From NCBI GenBank assembly GCA_047635695.1, contig JBLILN010000002.1:57120-121119 (forward strand): a stretch of DNA of 64,000 nt, written 5' to 3'. The notes beneath the pieces were generated by a model. The model saw only the letters and a program-made list of their open reading frames with translations. It was not told the origin of the DNA and ran no database searches. How positions within the stretch are numbered: the first letter of the stretch is position 1; each line of letters begins with the position of its first letter. The translations under genes and the position numbers were made by a program. Shown here in pieces: positions 41,258 through 48,918 of the stretch. This stretch comes from UBA2136 sp047635695. GTDB taxonomy: Bacteria > Pseudomonadota > Alphaproteobacteria > UBA2136.

Positions 41258-41290
41258 TTAAAAAGCGCTTTTTATAGGCGCTTTTTTTTG
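41258..41290 (+). terminator. terminator of ftsH-prmA
   Basis: The stem AAAAGCGC/GCGCTTTT is followed by a T8 run. Confidence 0.8.
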
Positions 41291-41376
41291 AATATAACAA
41301 CAAGCCCTTGCTTAAGTTTAAGACAATCACCATAATTATATTATTGAATTATAATGATGAAGTAGGGACAGACAAT

Positions 41377-42060
41377 ATGCCTAAAGTTGCAGTTATTCTT
41401 TCTGGTTGTGGGGTAGACGATGGTAGTGAAATTCATGAAAGCGTTTTAACGCTTTTGCACCTTAAAAAGCAGGGTGCTGAGATTTTTTTCCTCGCACCTG
41501 ATATTGAACAAGCCGACGTGATCAACCACAAAAGCGGCCATATTCACGCAGGTAAAGACCCACGTAATGTACTCGAAGAATCGGCACGTATTGCAAGAGG
41601 TGACATTCACTCACTCTTTAATGCCGATGTAAAAGACTACGACGCCCTTATTTTTCCTGGTGGCTTCGGTGCGGCTATGAACCTCAGCGACTTTGCTTAC
41701 CGTGATATTATCGACGAAATTGATGTAGAACTACACGTTAGAAACCTTGTAGAGGGTATGCTTAAAGCACAAAAACCCATTGGCTTTATTTGTATTTCTC
41801 CTGCTTCTATTGGTGGTGTTGTCTTAAAAAATACAGGCGCTAAGCTCACCATAGGCCACGACACGCATATTGCCAAAAAATTAGAAGACTTGGGCTGTGT
41901 GCATGTACCTTGTGATGTGGACGATATTGTTATCGATGAAAAGTTTAACATTATATCCACACCTGCCTATATGTTAGCACATGATATTTTGGAGGCCGAA
42001 AAAGGCATTGAAAAACTAGTGGCAGAAGTGGTTAAACGTGCCCGTGCCACCCAAAGTTAA
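41377..42060 (+). CDS. elbB: ElbB-like glyoxalase (DJ-1/PfpI family)
   Basis: This ~227-aa class I glutamine-amidotransferase-like protein has ElbB signatures: MPKVAVILSGCGVDDGSEIHESVLTLLHL, FPGGFGAAMNLSDFA, and the nucleophile-elbow region IGFICISPASIGG with the conserved Cys. E. coli ElbB shows glyoxalase activity in vitro. The open frame extends upstream to a TTG at 41308, but the ATG at 41377 with an AGGGA site matches the family start exactly. It is convergent with the ABC permease gene, without a visible terminator. Confidence 0.9.
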   Translation: MPKVAVILSGCGVDDGSEIHESVLTLLHLKKQGAEIFFLAPDIEQADVINHKSGHIHAGKDPRNVLEESARIARGDIHSLFNADVKDYDALIFPGGFGAAMNLSDFAYRDIIDEIDVELHVRNLVEGMLKAQKPIGFICISPASIGGVVLKNTGAKLTIGHDTHIAKKLEDLGCVHVPCDVDDIVIDEKFNIISTPAYMLAHDILEAEKGIEKLVAEVVKRARATQS

Positions 42061-42077
42061 GATGGTGTTGTCGCTTG

Positions 42078-43100
42078 TTAGTGCTTGCCACTGCCATGGC
42101 GAATGCGTGGGTCTGCCCATGCATAAGAAATATCGGCAATAAGATTACCAACAAGGGTAAGTATAGCACCGATACTGAGAATACCCATGATAAGAGGGTA
42201 GTCACGCATCATCACACCGTCATAGAACAGTTTACCCATACCAGGGATAGAGAAGAGTGATTCAAAGATAACACTGCCGCCAATAAGCCCTGGAATGCTT
42301 AAGCCTAAAATTGTAATGACAGGCAGCAAGGCATTTTTTAAACCATGTCTGTAAAGCACTGCATTTTCAGGTAAACCCTTCGCGCGTGCTGTGGCCATAT
42401 ATTCTTGCCTAATCACTTCAAGCATTGAACTTCGCATATAGCGGCTTAAGCCTGCAATACTACCTAAAACACCAATAATAATGGGCAATATAAGGTGGTG
42501 TGCCCAGTCAAGCAGGCGCAAGTGGAATGGCCAGCTTTCACTGCCGAAACTAGAAAGACCCGAAACAGGTACCCAGCCCAGTTGCACGCCAAATAAAATC
42601 ATACATAACAACCCCACCCAAAAACTGGGTGCCGCAAACATGGTAAAAACAACGACGGTGGTGGACTTATCAAAAAATGAGTTTTGATAACGCGCCGACG
42701 CTATACCTAAAGGCACAGCAATCAATAACACAATCGCTAATCCTATAACATTCATCCACAAGGTCACAGGTAGGCGTTCAATAATTTTCTCAGCAACGTC
42801 ACGACCATCAGGGGCAAATGAACGGCCAAAGTCAAGCATGGCAAAGTTTTTTAACCAACTGAAGTATTGTTCATGGATGGGTTTGTCTAAACCATAATGG
42901 GCACGTAACTTTTCTTGTGCTTCGACGCTTATTTTAGGGTTAAGGTCTGTCTCCATCGACACAGGTTCACCCGGTGCAAGCTGAATAACAATAAACGAAA
43001 TAAGTGTAATACCCAATAAAAGCGGCACCATTCCAAAAAGACGTTTAAGTAAATAATTTAACATAAAAACTAGTTTAAAAGCCTTGCGTGGCTTTGTCAC
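42078..43100 (-). CDS. ABC transporter permease, DppB/OppB family
   Basis: The product is an inner-membrane permease of peptide/nickel-type ABC importers. It has the N-terminal LLKRLFGMVPLLLGITLISFIVIQLAPGEP, six membrane helices, and the EAA loop TARAKGLPENAVLYRHGLKNALLPVI that docks the ATPase. The C-terminus DYPLIMGILSIGAILTLVGNLIADISYAWADPRIR is typical. The long frame starts at GTG (43100), but the ATG at 43064 (MLNYLLKRL) fits the family better. No binding protein, second permease or ATPase is in the window, so partners must be encoded elsewhere, which is unusual for this family. Confidence 0.9.
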   Translation of the reverse strand: MTKPRKAFKLVFMLNYLLKRLFGMVPLLLGITLISFIVIQLAPGEPVSMETDLNPKISVEAQEKLRAHYGLDKPIHEQYFSWLKNFAMLDFGRSFAPDGRDVAEKIIERLPVTLWMNVIGLAIVLLIAVPLGIASARYQNSFFDKSTTVVVFTMFAAPSFWVGLLCMILFGVQLGWVPVSGLSSFGSESWPFHLRLLDWAHHLILPIIIGVLGSIAGLSRYMRSSMLEVIRQEYMATARAKGLPENAVLYRHGLKNALLPVITILGLSIPGLIGGSVIFESLFSIPGMGKLFYDGVMMRDYPLIMGILSIGAILTLVGNLIADISYAWADPRIRHGSGKH

Positions 43101-43190
43101 TGAATAATGTCAGTTAATTTGTATATTTAAGTTTTAACTGTGTCCATAAAACTATAGAGTTTATTATTATAAATCAAAAGGGTTAAGGGC

Positions 43191-43505
43191 ATGTCAGAAA
43201 AAAGATACCAATCAAGTTCGAAGCAAAGACAAAACTCATTAGAGGATATTGAATTAGATGAAAGTGGGCTCAAGGGCTTACAGGGAAATCAAAATTTCAC
43301 TCAAGAAGAAGCATTAAATGCTGTGGACAATGAACAGTCAAGAGGTTACAGCGCAGAAGAAGTGTCCGAGGCGCGCGCTAAGGAACAGCAGAGAAAAGAA
43401 GAAACGCATAACGTGCTAGAATTTACAGGCGGTGAAGAACTAGAAAACCCGCTTGCAGCAGCACTTGCAAAAGCAAAAGAAAAAGACGAAGGCCCTGAAC
43501 TTTAA
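43191..43505 (+). CDS. hypothetical disordered charged protein, 104 aa
   Basis: I do not recognise this protein. It is rich in Glu, Gln, Ser and Lys, has no hydrophobic core, and shows low-complexity helical stretches (EEALNAVDNEQSRGYSAEEVSEARAKEQQRKEE). It is probably intrinsically disordered and cytoplasmic. An AAGGG site lies 5 nt before the ATG. It ends at a good bidirectional terminator. Confidence 0.65.
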   Translation: MSEKRYQSSSKQRQNSLEDIELDESGLKGLQGNQNFTQEEALNAVDNEQSRGYSAEEVSEARAKEQQRKEETHNVLEFTGGEELENPLAAALAKAKEKDEGPEL

Positions 43506-43536
43506 AGAACCTAAACCATGTACCTTACAAATACAA

Positions 43537-43562
43537 AAAAGCCTGCACATAGCAGGCTTTTT
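43537..43562. terminator. bidirectional terminator
   Basis: The stem AAAGCCTGC/GCAGGCTTT with a short loop and A/T flanks lies between the genes at 43191 (+) and 43576 (-). Confidence 0.85.
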
Positions 43563-43575
43563 CATTTTATTGTTA

Positions 43576-43758
43576 TCAGTCATCAAAATAAACATCAAAA
43601 TAATTGTGTATGTCTTTAATGGTTTTAATTTGCGGCATATCATCTTCTTGAATCATGTCGTCATATTCTTCACAGGCCATTAAAAATCGTGACTGCGCTA
43701 AAATTTCGTTAGGGTTTGCTGTCATTGTGCGACATGGGTTTTGACTTGCTTGTTGCAT
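43576..43758 (-). CDS. hypothetical acidic protein, 60 aa
   Basis: I do not recognise this protein. It is acidic with a helical middle (NPNEILAQSRFLMACEEYDDMIQEDDMPQI) and ends IHNYFDVYFDD. A GAGG site precedes the ATG. Its leader begins with GCACATATCCTTTT, nearly the same as the leaders of the small membrane genes at 45473 and 46130, and an AGGCTTGTAATA-like element lies 79 bp upstream of its start. It ends at a strong terminator. It is probably real. Confidence 0.55.
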   Translation of the reverse strand: MQQASQNPCRTMTANPNEILAQSRFLMACEEYDDMIQEDDMPQIKTIKDIHNYFDVYFDD

Positions 43759-43896
43759 AATACTGCGCCTCGTATAAGTGTGGGGAAAAGGATATGTGCT
43801 TCAATGTTATTATAAATATATAGACTATATTTGTAATATTACAAGCCCTAAGGTTAAGAATAAGCCTTTTAAGCAAAGATTGTGTTGTGCACATAA

Positions 43897-43918
43897 AAAA
43901 GGGAGCCGAAGCCCCCAT
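43897..43918 (-). terminator. terminator of tuf
   Basis: On the - strand, GGGGGC-TTCG-GCTCCC is followed by six Ts: a stable tetraloop terminator 27 bp after the tuf stop. Confidence 0.88.
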
Positions 43919-43943
43919 TTAAAATAGTCAGTAGTAAAATAGA

Positions 43944-45134
<1,191 letters not shown>

Positions 45135-45472
45135 TTGAGTTATATTCCTGTTTTTTTAAATTTAACTTTTCACTTATAGTCGCTATAAACGACTAAACTA
45201 ATAATGCTGGCATGTTAATCCTCTCGCACAGCAATGGATGTTTTATCATCAACAGTGGTTATAAGCAACTATTTTTATATTACAAGCCTATTTTTTAAAA
45301 AAAATGGTAAAAAAAGCTACAAAACACGAAAATACAACGCATTAGACACACTTCTTTTATTTTTATTTTAAGAACAGCTGGTAAACCAATGCTGAAGATG
45401 TTTGTGATAAATGCCTTAAACATAAAAAAAAACAGCCAAAGCTGCTTTTGTTCGAGGGTTAGTTTAAATTAT
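45135..45472. other. 338-bp spacer upstream of tuf
   Basis: I see no gene here. It holds the tuf leader, with a TAGTCG/CGACTA stem (45177-45195), and the 12-mer TATTACAAGCCT (45278-45289), which recurs at 45831 upstream of the 45473 gene and, as 11 bases, at 43837. A terminator stem, CAGC-TTTG-GCTG, with a T run on the - strand (45424-45446) serves the small membrane gene upstream. The rest is AT-rich and unremarkable. Confidence 0.6.
45424..45446 (-). terminator. terminator of the 45473 gene
   Basis: On the - strand, CAGC/GCTG with a TTTG loop is followed by a run of Ts. Confidence 0.65.
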
Positions 45473-45712
45473 TTACGCCACCGTTAAATTAACGCGCCAT
45501 AATAAAATATCAAATACAGCTTGGCTATCCACGAGTGCGCCTAGAAATATAATTATACTAAGCGTAAAAGTGGTAAATTGTATAGGGTATATGATGTACC
45601 TTGAAAAGGACATCTCAAGTGGTTTATTTATATTCATCACCTTTTGACAAATATCTGAAAGTTTGTGAGAACTGGCAAACAAACAAATGCTTAATAAAAT
45701 TAAAAGTAACAT
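45473..45712 (-). CDS. small membrane protein A of a tandem family, 79 aa
   Basis: Two hydrophobic segments (about residues 1-14 and 41-65) flank a polar stretch, SSHKLSDICQKVMNINK. The end IIIFLGALVDSQAVFDILLW aligns by eye with the end of the 46130 product (GLIFLMSSLDNINAVAQFLGL), so the two look like paralogues. The ATG at 45712 follows AAGGAGAAAATT. The open frame extends further upstream, but that part is the shared leader repeat. Function is unknown; no toxin-antitoxin partner is visible. Confidence 0.6.
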   Translation of the reverse strand: MLLLILLSICLFASSHKLSDICQKVMNINKPLEMSFSRYIIYPIQFTTFTLSIIIFLGALVDSQAVFDILLWRVNLTVA

Positions 45713-45795
45713 AATTTTCTCCTTAAAGAGAGTAAGTAAGCCAAACACCAAAACGGTGGGCTTAAAAAAGGTATGTGCAAAAGCACGGTGTTTAA
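45713..45795 (-). repeat. shared 5' leader repeat, copy A
   Basis: On the - strand it runs from CACCGTGCTTTTGCACATACC through AAGCCCACCGTTTTGGTGTTTGG to CTCTCTTTAAGGAG. Within it are a GTGC/GCAC stem and a CACC/GGTG stem. It is nearly identical to 46346-46425 (copy B), with a partial copy at 46083-46104. The GGAG of the ribosome site can pair with an upstream TCTC. Confidence 0.7.
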
Positions 45796-45852
45796 CATTT
45801 TGATAGTATAAATGTAGGGCGTTATTTACATATTACAAGCCTTTAAAGCATA

Positions 45853-45876
45853 AAAAAACAGCAAAGCTGTTTTTTT
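45853..45876 (-). terminator. terminator after the degenerate middle family member
   Basis: A perfect stem, AAAAACAGC/GCTGTTTTT, with an AAA loop. Confidence 0.7.
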
Positions 45877-45881
45877 ATAAG

Positions 45882-46024
45882 TTAAAGTACAATAACAATA
45901 CCAAGAATATTGGCGACTATTTGCGGGATGAACATAGAAGCAATACATATTGCAAGGCCGCCAAACCTTAACAACAAGAAATATACAGCCATTGCCCACG
46001 CGATAAAAAATTTAATAAAACCAT
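45882..46024 (-). pseudogene. degenerate or frameshifted small membrane gene C
   Basis: On the - strand the frame ending at 45882 encodes FIAWAMAVYFLLLRFGGL and a C-terminal hydrophobic segment, ASMFIPQIVANILGIVIVL, resembling the ends of products A and B. No ATG, GTG or TTG lies in this frame before the internal ATG at 45992. An ATG at 46024 (MVLLNF) is in another frame and reaches it only by a -1 shift at the T TTT TTA sequence (46005-46011). So it is a pseudogene, a programmed frameshift or a sequencing error. A partial leader copy precedes it. Confidence 0.4.
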
Positions 46025-46082
46025 GTTTTTTTATTGTGGGCGGTACCTCTGGTAATAAACTTTCGCAGTAAGTACCTAAAAT

Positions 46083-46104
46083 GGTAAGCTTAAAAAAAGG
46101 TATG
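46083..46104 (-). repeat. partial copy C of the shared leader repeat
   Basis: On the - strand, GAGCACATACC is followed by a T run and AAGCTTACC, matching the first part of copies A and B. The AAGGAG ribosome-site part is absent. Confidence 0.5.
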
Positions 46105-46129
46105 TGCTCTACACAATATTTACATCTGA

Positions 46130-46345
46130 CTATAATAAAGAAAGACCTAAAAATTGAGCTACAGCATTAATATTATCTAAAGATGACATTAAAAATATAA
46201 GCCCTATAATAGCTTGTGTAAAACCAAAAAAATAAAACAAATCTCGAAGCTTTTTTGATATATTTTGAGCATAGGCATTCGTTAGTGCTGTCGTTGTAAA
46301 GCCGAGCAACATGAGCATAAAAAATGCAGCAATGATAAAATACAT
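46130..46345 (-). CDS. small membrane protein B of a tandem family, 71 aa
   Basis: Two hydrophobic segments (about residues 1-23 and 38-57) are separated by a polar, Lys-rich loop, NAYAQNISKKLRDL. It is similar to product A in size, layout and C-terminal segment. The ATG at 46345 follows AAGGAGAAAATT in the shared leader repeat; the longer frame upstream (to 46420) is the leader itself. It is the first member of the tandem set in the direction of transcription. Confidence 0.6.
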   Translation of the reverse strand: MYFIIAAFFMLMLLGFTTTALTNAYAQNISKKLRDLFYFFGFTQAIIGLIFLMSSLDNINAVAQFLGLSLL

Positions 46346-46425
46346 AATTTTCTCCTTAAAGAGAATGAGTAAGCCAAACACCAAAACGGTGGGCTTAAAT
46401 AAAGGTATGTGCCAAAGCACGGTGT
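46346..46425 (-). repeat. shared 5' leader repeat, copy B
   Basis: Nearly identical to 45713-45795 for about 75 bp, including the GTGC/GCAC stem, AAGCCCACCGTTTTGGTGTTTGG and TCTCTTTAAGGAGA before the ATG. Such strong conservation outside the coding part, when the proteins have diverged, suggests function or recent duplication or conversion. Confidence 0.7.
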
Positions 46426-46783
46426 ATCCATTACTGTCGTATACAATAAGTGAACCTTACTTTAATTGCAAGGACTTTAAGCGATTTTTGTCTACAATAA
46501 AGTTTTGTAAACGAATGAATGACGTCAATACATAAAAAAATATACTTAATTTCAATTCCACAACTTTAAGGTAAGGAGAATCAAAAGGCTGTTTTTACCA
46601 ACAAAAAGTTGTGTTTTTGTGCATATATAGAGTAAAACAGTCTATTTTACGCATTTGATTCCACTTCTATTCCACTGATATTCCGCCGTAGTTCCGCTTC
46701 AATAACCCTTAAATTCGCCCCTATGAGGCGTTTACACTTATTGGTTGTGCTAAAAAGGCGGGTTTTAGCGTTTTTATGAAAAA
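46426..46783. other. 358-bp gene-free spacer with inverted repeats and an 11-bp iteron array
   Basis: No gene is visible on either strand. The spacer holds the stems ACAAAAA/TTTTTGT (46601-46620) and GTAAAA/TTTTAC (46632-46650), and the four-unit TTCC array at 46657-46701. A CGCC/GGCG stem lies nearer recX. I checked it for tRNA, tmRNA and SRP RNA features and found none convincing. Confidence 0.6.
46657..46701. repeat. four-unit 11-bp iteron array
   Basis: TTCC occurs at 46659, 46670, 46681 and 46692, exactly 11 bp apart. The units read ATTCCACTTCT, ATTCCACTGAT, ATTCCGCCGTA and GTTCCGCTTCA, so all faces lie on one side of the helix. A fifth ATTCCAC lies out of phase at 46555. Confidence 0.65.
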
Positions 46784-47356
46784 TTAAAGCTGTTTAACGG
46801 CCTCAAAAGCTTTGATAGCTTGCTCGCTTGAAAAACCACGACGCAGTAAAAAATTAATACGCTTTGCTTGTTGTTTTTGGCTTTCCTTCAATGCTACTTG
46901 CTTTTCGTCCCAACCTTGCGCCTTGTCGATAGCTTCTTTTATAGTCGCTGGCCATTCACCATATTTGCGCAAAAGCAGTTCAGTTGCCTCGGCTTGCCAG
47001 TTAAATGTTTCGTTTAAGCGTTCGTCAGACCCTTCTTCAAAGCGTTCAAAACCCTCAATAATAAGTTGCTCAGGCACGCCTTTATTTTTAAGTTCCGTGT
47101 GGATACGACGCTTACCCCATTTAGAGAGAAGGGCACGGGTACGAATGCGCTCGTAAGCAAAATCACGGTCATTCATATAATTATATTCAAGCAAACGCGC
47201 CACAGCTTCGGCGGCAATATCTTCGTCAAAACCCTTGGTCACAAGCGCTTTGTACATTTCTTTTTCCGCATAGCCACGGCGACCAAGCATAAACACCGCA
47301 CGCTCAAAAACGTTCATACGAGGCTTGCGTTTTTTAGGTTTAATTTCTTCTTCCAT
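46784..47356 (-). CDS. recX: RecX family regulatory protein
   Basis: RecX inhibits RecA filament growth. The protein has the family's repeated three-helix units: FMLGRRGYAEKEMYKALVTKGFDEDIAAEAVARLLEYNYMNDRDFAYERIRTR, then LSKWGKRRIHTELKNKGVPEQLIIEGF, and a C-terminal unit RINFLLRRGFSSEQAIKAF. The frame is open to 47416, but the ATG at 47356 (MEEEIKPKKRKP) gives a normal 190-aa protein with a basic N-terminus; the upstream part looks non-coding. recA is not in the window. Confidence 0.82.
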   Translation of the reverse strand: MEEEIKPKKRKPRMNVFERAVFMLGRRGYAEKEMYKALVTKGFDEDIAAEAVARLLEYNYMNDRDFAYERIRTRALLSKWGKRRIHTELKNKGVPEQLIIEGFERFEEGSDERLNETFNWQAEATELLLRKYGEWPATIKEAIDKAQGWDEKQVALKESQKQQAKRINFLLRRGFSSEQAIKAFEAVKQL

Positions 47357-47469
47357 GGGGCAGTATAATATAAGCTGTGCCAGCATACCAGAGCAAAAAA
47401 CAACCCTATTAAACACTAAAATAAATGAAATAGTTTATTTGCGCTTTTTATAATGCTAAAGTGACAGCC

Positions 47470-48177
47470 ATGAAAAGCATAGAAAACAAGCAAGCATTAG
47501 AAAATGAATTAACGACGCTCGACGTGGTTGATAGCCTCGCCGTGACCTTTATTCATGGCAGTTTAGATGTGCAAACTATTATCGCTATTCGCAATGCAGA
47601 CAGGCTTTGTGACCGAGTTGTGGTGGTAAATTTATCCAACACAAATTTTTCTGATGCGCAAAAATCAATTGTAAAGCGTGCAGGCGGGTCGTACTTTTAT
47701 CAAGGCGAAAATACACAGGGAAAATGCATTTTAGACGTGGATATTCAAGGTATTAACGGCACTTTTATAATGCAAACATTAATAATCATTATGCCGCTCA
47801 CAGTTACGGTTGCCGAAAATAACACCCACCTTATCAAAGCACTTAAAAATATTCAGCAAACCTTTGGTGAATTCTTTGCTTTACAAATAAAAGCAACACC
47901 CATTCATTTACTTTCCATCGCTCATCGGAAATTAAGAGAAAATCTAACCCCTATATTGCTCGATATTCAAGACGGTGAAAATGACGTTGAAATTTTATCA
48001 GCCGGCTGTACCTCAAGCCTGAAGGGCGCCGGCTTTAAAATTGAACGGCTTTCCTTTATCGACAGCGACACGCTAAACGAACATGTTGGCGTTATATCTC
48101 CAACCTCGTTATTACTGGTCGAAGCGACTTTAAATGGCCAGTCGGTTAAGGATATTTTATCACTCATCGAAAAATAA
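47470..48177 (+). CDS. degenerate pantoate-beta-alanine ligase (PanC)-like protein
   Basis: By eye the 235-aa product follows the PanC fold. An N-terminal strand-loop (LAVTFIHGSLDVQTIIAIRNADRLCDRVVVVNLSNTNF) lies where PanC has PTMG-x-LHxGH...VVVSIFVNPTQF. A segment KRAGGSYFYQGEN follows, and the C-terminal FIDSDTLNEHVGVISPTSLLLVEATLNG resembles the PanC ending. The nucleotide-binding HxGH is absent (IHGSLDVQT), and so is the SSRN motif, so ligase activity is unlikely. The frame also offers a GTG at 47461. It is divergent from recX and upstream of rpoZ. The family call is tentative. Confidence 0.5.
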   Translation: MKSIENKQALENELTTLDVVDSLAVTFIHGSLDVQTIIAIRNADRLCDRVVVVNLSNTNFSDAQKSIVKRAGGSYFYQGENTQGKCILDVDIQGINGTFIMQTLIIIMPLTVTVAENNTHLIKALKNIQQTFGEFFALQIKATPIHLLSIAHRKLRENLTPILLDIQDGENDVEILSAGCTSSLKGAGFKIERLSFIDSDTLNEHVGVISPTSLLLVEATLNGQSVKDILSLIEK

Positions 48178-48284
48178 TATACTTTTTTTGATGAATAACC
48201 TTGAAATTTGCGCTTAAGTTCCCTATAAACAATCTATGCGGTTATGAAGACTGCACATTCATTTAAATATATAGAGGTAATCAT

Positions 48285-48797
48285 ATGGCTCGCGTAACAG
48301 TAGAAGATTGCGTTACAATTATTCCAAACCGTTTTGAATTGGTACTTTTAGCATCACAACGTGCACGTGATATTAGTGCAGGTGTTCCACTTACAGTGAG
48401 TCGTGATAACGACAAAGACGCTGTTATTTCACTACGTGAAGTGGCTGAGCAAACTATCGATTTCGAAGAGCTACGTCGTCACATTGTTCACGGCGTTAAC
48501 CGTCACGCTGACCTTAACTTCGAAGATGATAACATTCTAGCGCTCACAGAAGAAACAATGAGTGACGCTATTGGCGAAGCCAGCGATATCACTGAAGTTG
48601 CTTTTGAAGTAGAAGAAGTTGCCGAAGAGAAAACGGAAGAGTTTTCAGCTGATGATGTTTTTGCTTCTAGCGAAATGGGTGAAGACACCGTTGCTGCCGC
48701 AGAAGAAGACGCTTTAGACACAGCTGCTGCTGATGCGCTTAAAGCTCTTGAGAACTTAGATGAGACACCTTCAGAAGAAGAAGACATTCCAGCGTAA
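48285..48797 (+). CDS. rpoZ: DNA-directed RNA polymerase omega subunit with acidic extension
   Basis: The omega subunit helps assemble beta' and contributes to a ppGpp site in some bacteria. The first ~75 residues are a standard omega: ARVTVEDCVTIIPNRFELVLLASQRARDISAG and DKDAVISLREVAEQTIDFEELR. The protein then continues for about 90 residues of Glu/Ala/Asp-rich sequence, making it 170 aa against the usual 70-130. A strong terminator follows, then rsh, as is common in proteobacteria. Confidence 0.93.
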   Translation: MARVTVEDCVTIIPNRFELVLLASQRARDISAGVPLTVSRDNDKDAVISLREVAEQTIDFEELRRHIVHGVNRHADLNFEDDNILALTEETMSDAIGEASDITEVAFEVEEVAEEKTEEFSADDVFASSEMGEDTVAAAEEDALDTAAADALKALENLDETPSEEEDIPA

Positions 48798-48818
48798 CTA
48801 ATTACGTTTACAACAGTG

Positions 48819-48848
48819 GGTCGCTCTATGAAGAGCGGCCTTTGTTTT
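48819..48848 (+). terminator. terminator between rpoZ and rsh
   Basis: The 9-bp stem GGTCGCTCT/AGAGCGGCC with an ATGA loop is followed by TTTG and a T run. Confidence 0.85.
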
Positions 48849-48918
48849 TTTATTTGGGTATTTATTATAGTTCTGCCAGAATAGCAGTGTAATTTAAGTT
48901 ATAGACAGGGAAGTATAT

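Noticed and set aside
41308..41376. Longer ElbB start at TTG.
   Set aside because: The extra N-terminus (hydrophobic then acidic) is not part of the family, and the ATG at 41377 has a good ribosome site.
46346..46420. N-terminal extension of small membrane protein B (MLWHIPLFKPTVL...).
   Set aside because: The DNA is a leader repeat shared with another gene, with a strong ribosome site before the later ATG.
46421..46783. Possible tmRNA, SRP RNA or tRNA gene in the gene-free spacer with GATTCC-like sequence.
   Set aside because: No acceptor-stem pairing, no CCA end, no tag-peptide frame and no conserved SRP loop; the TTCC repeats are periodic instead.
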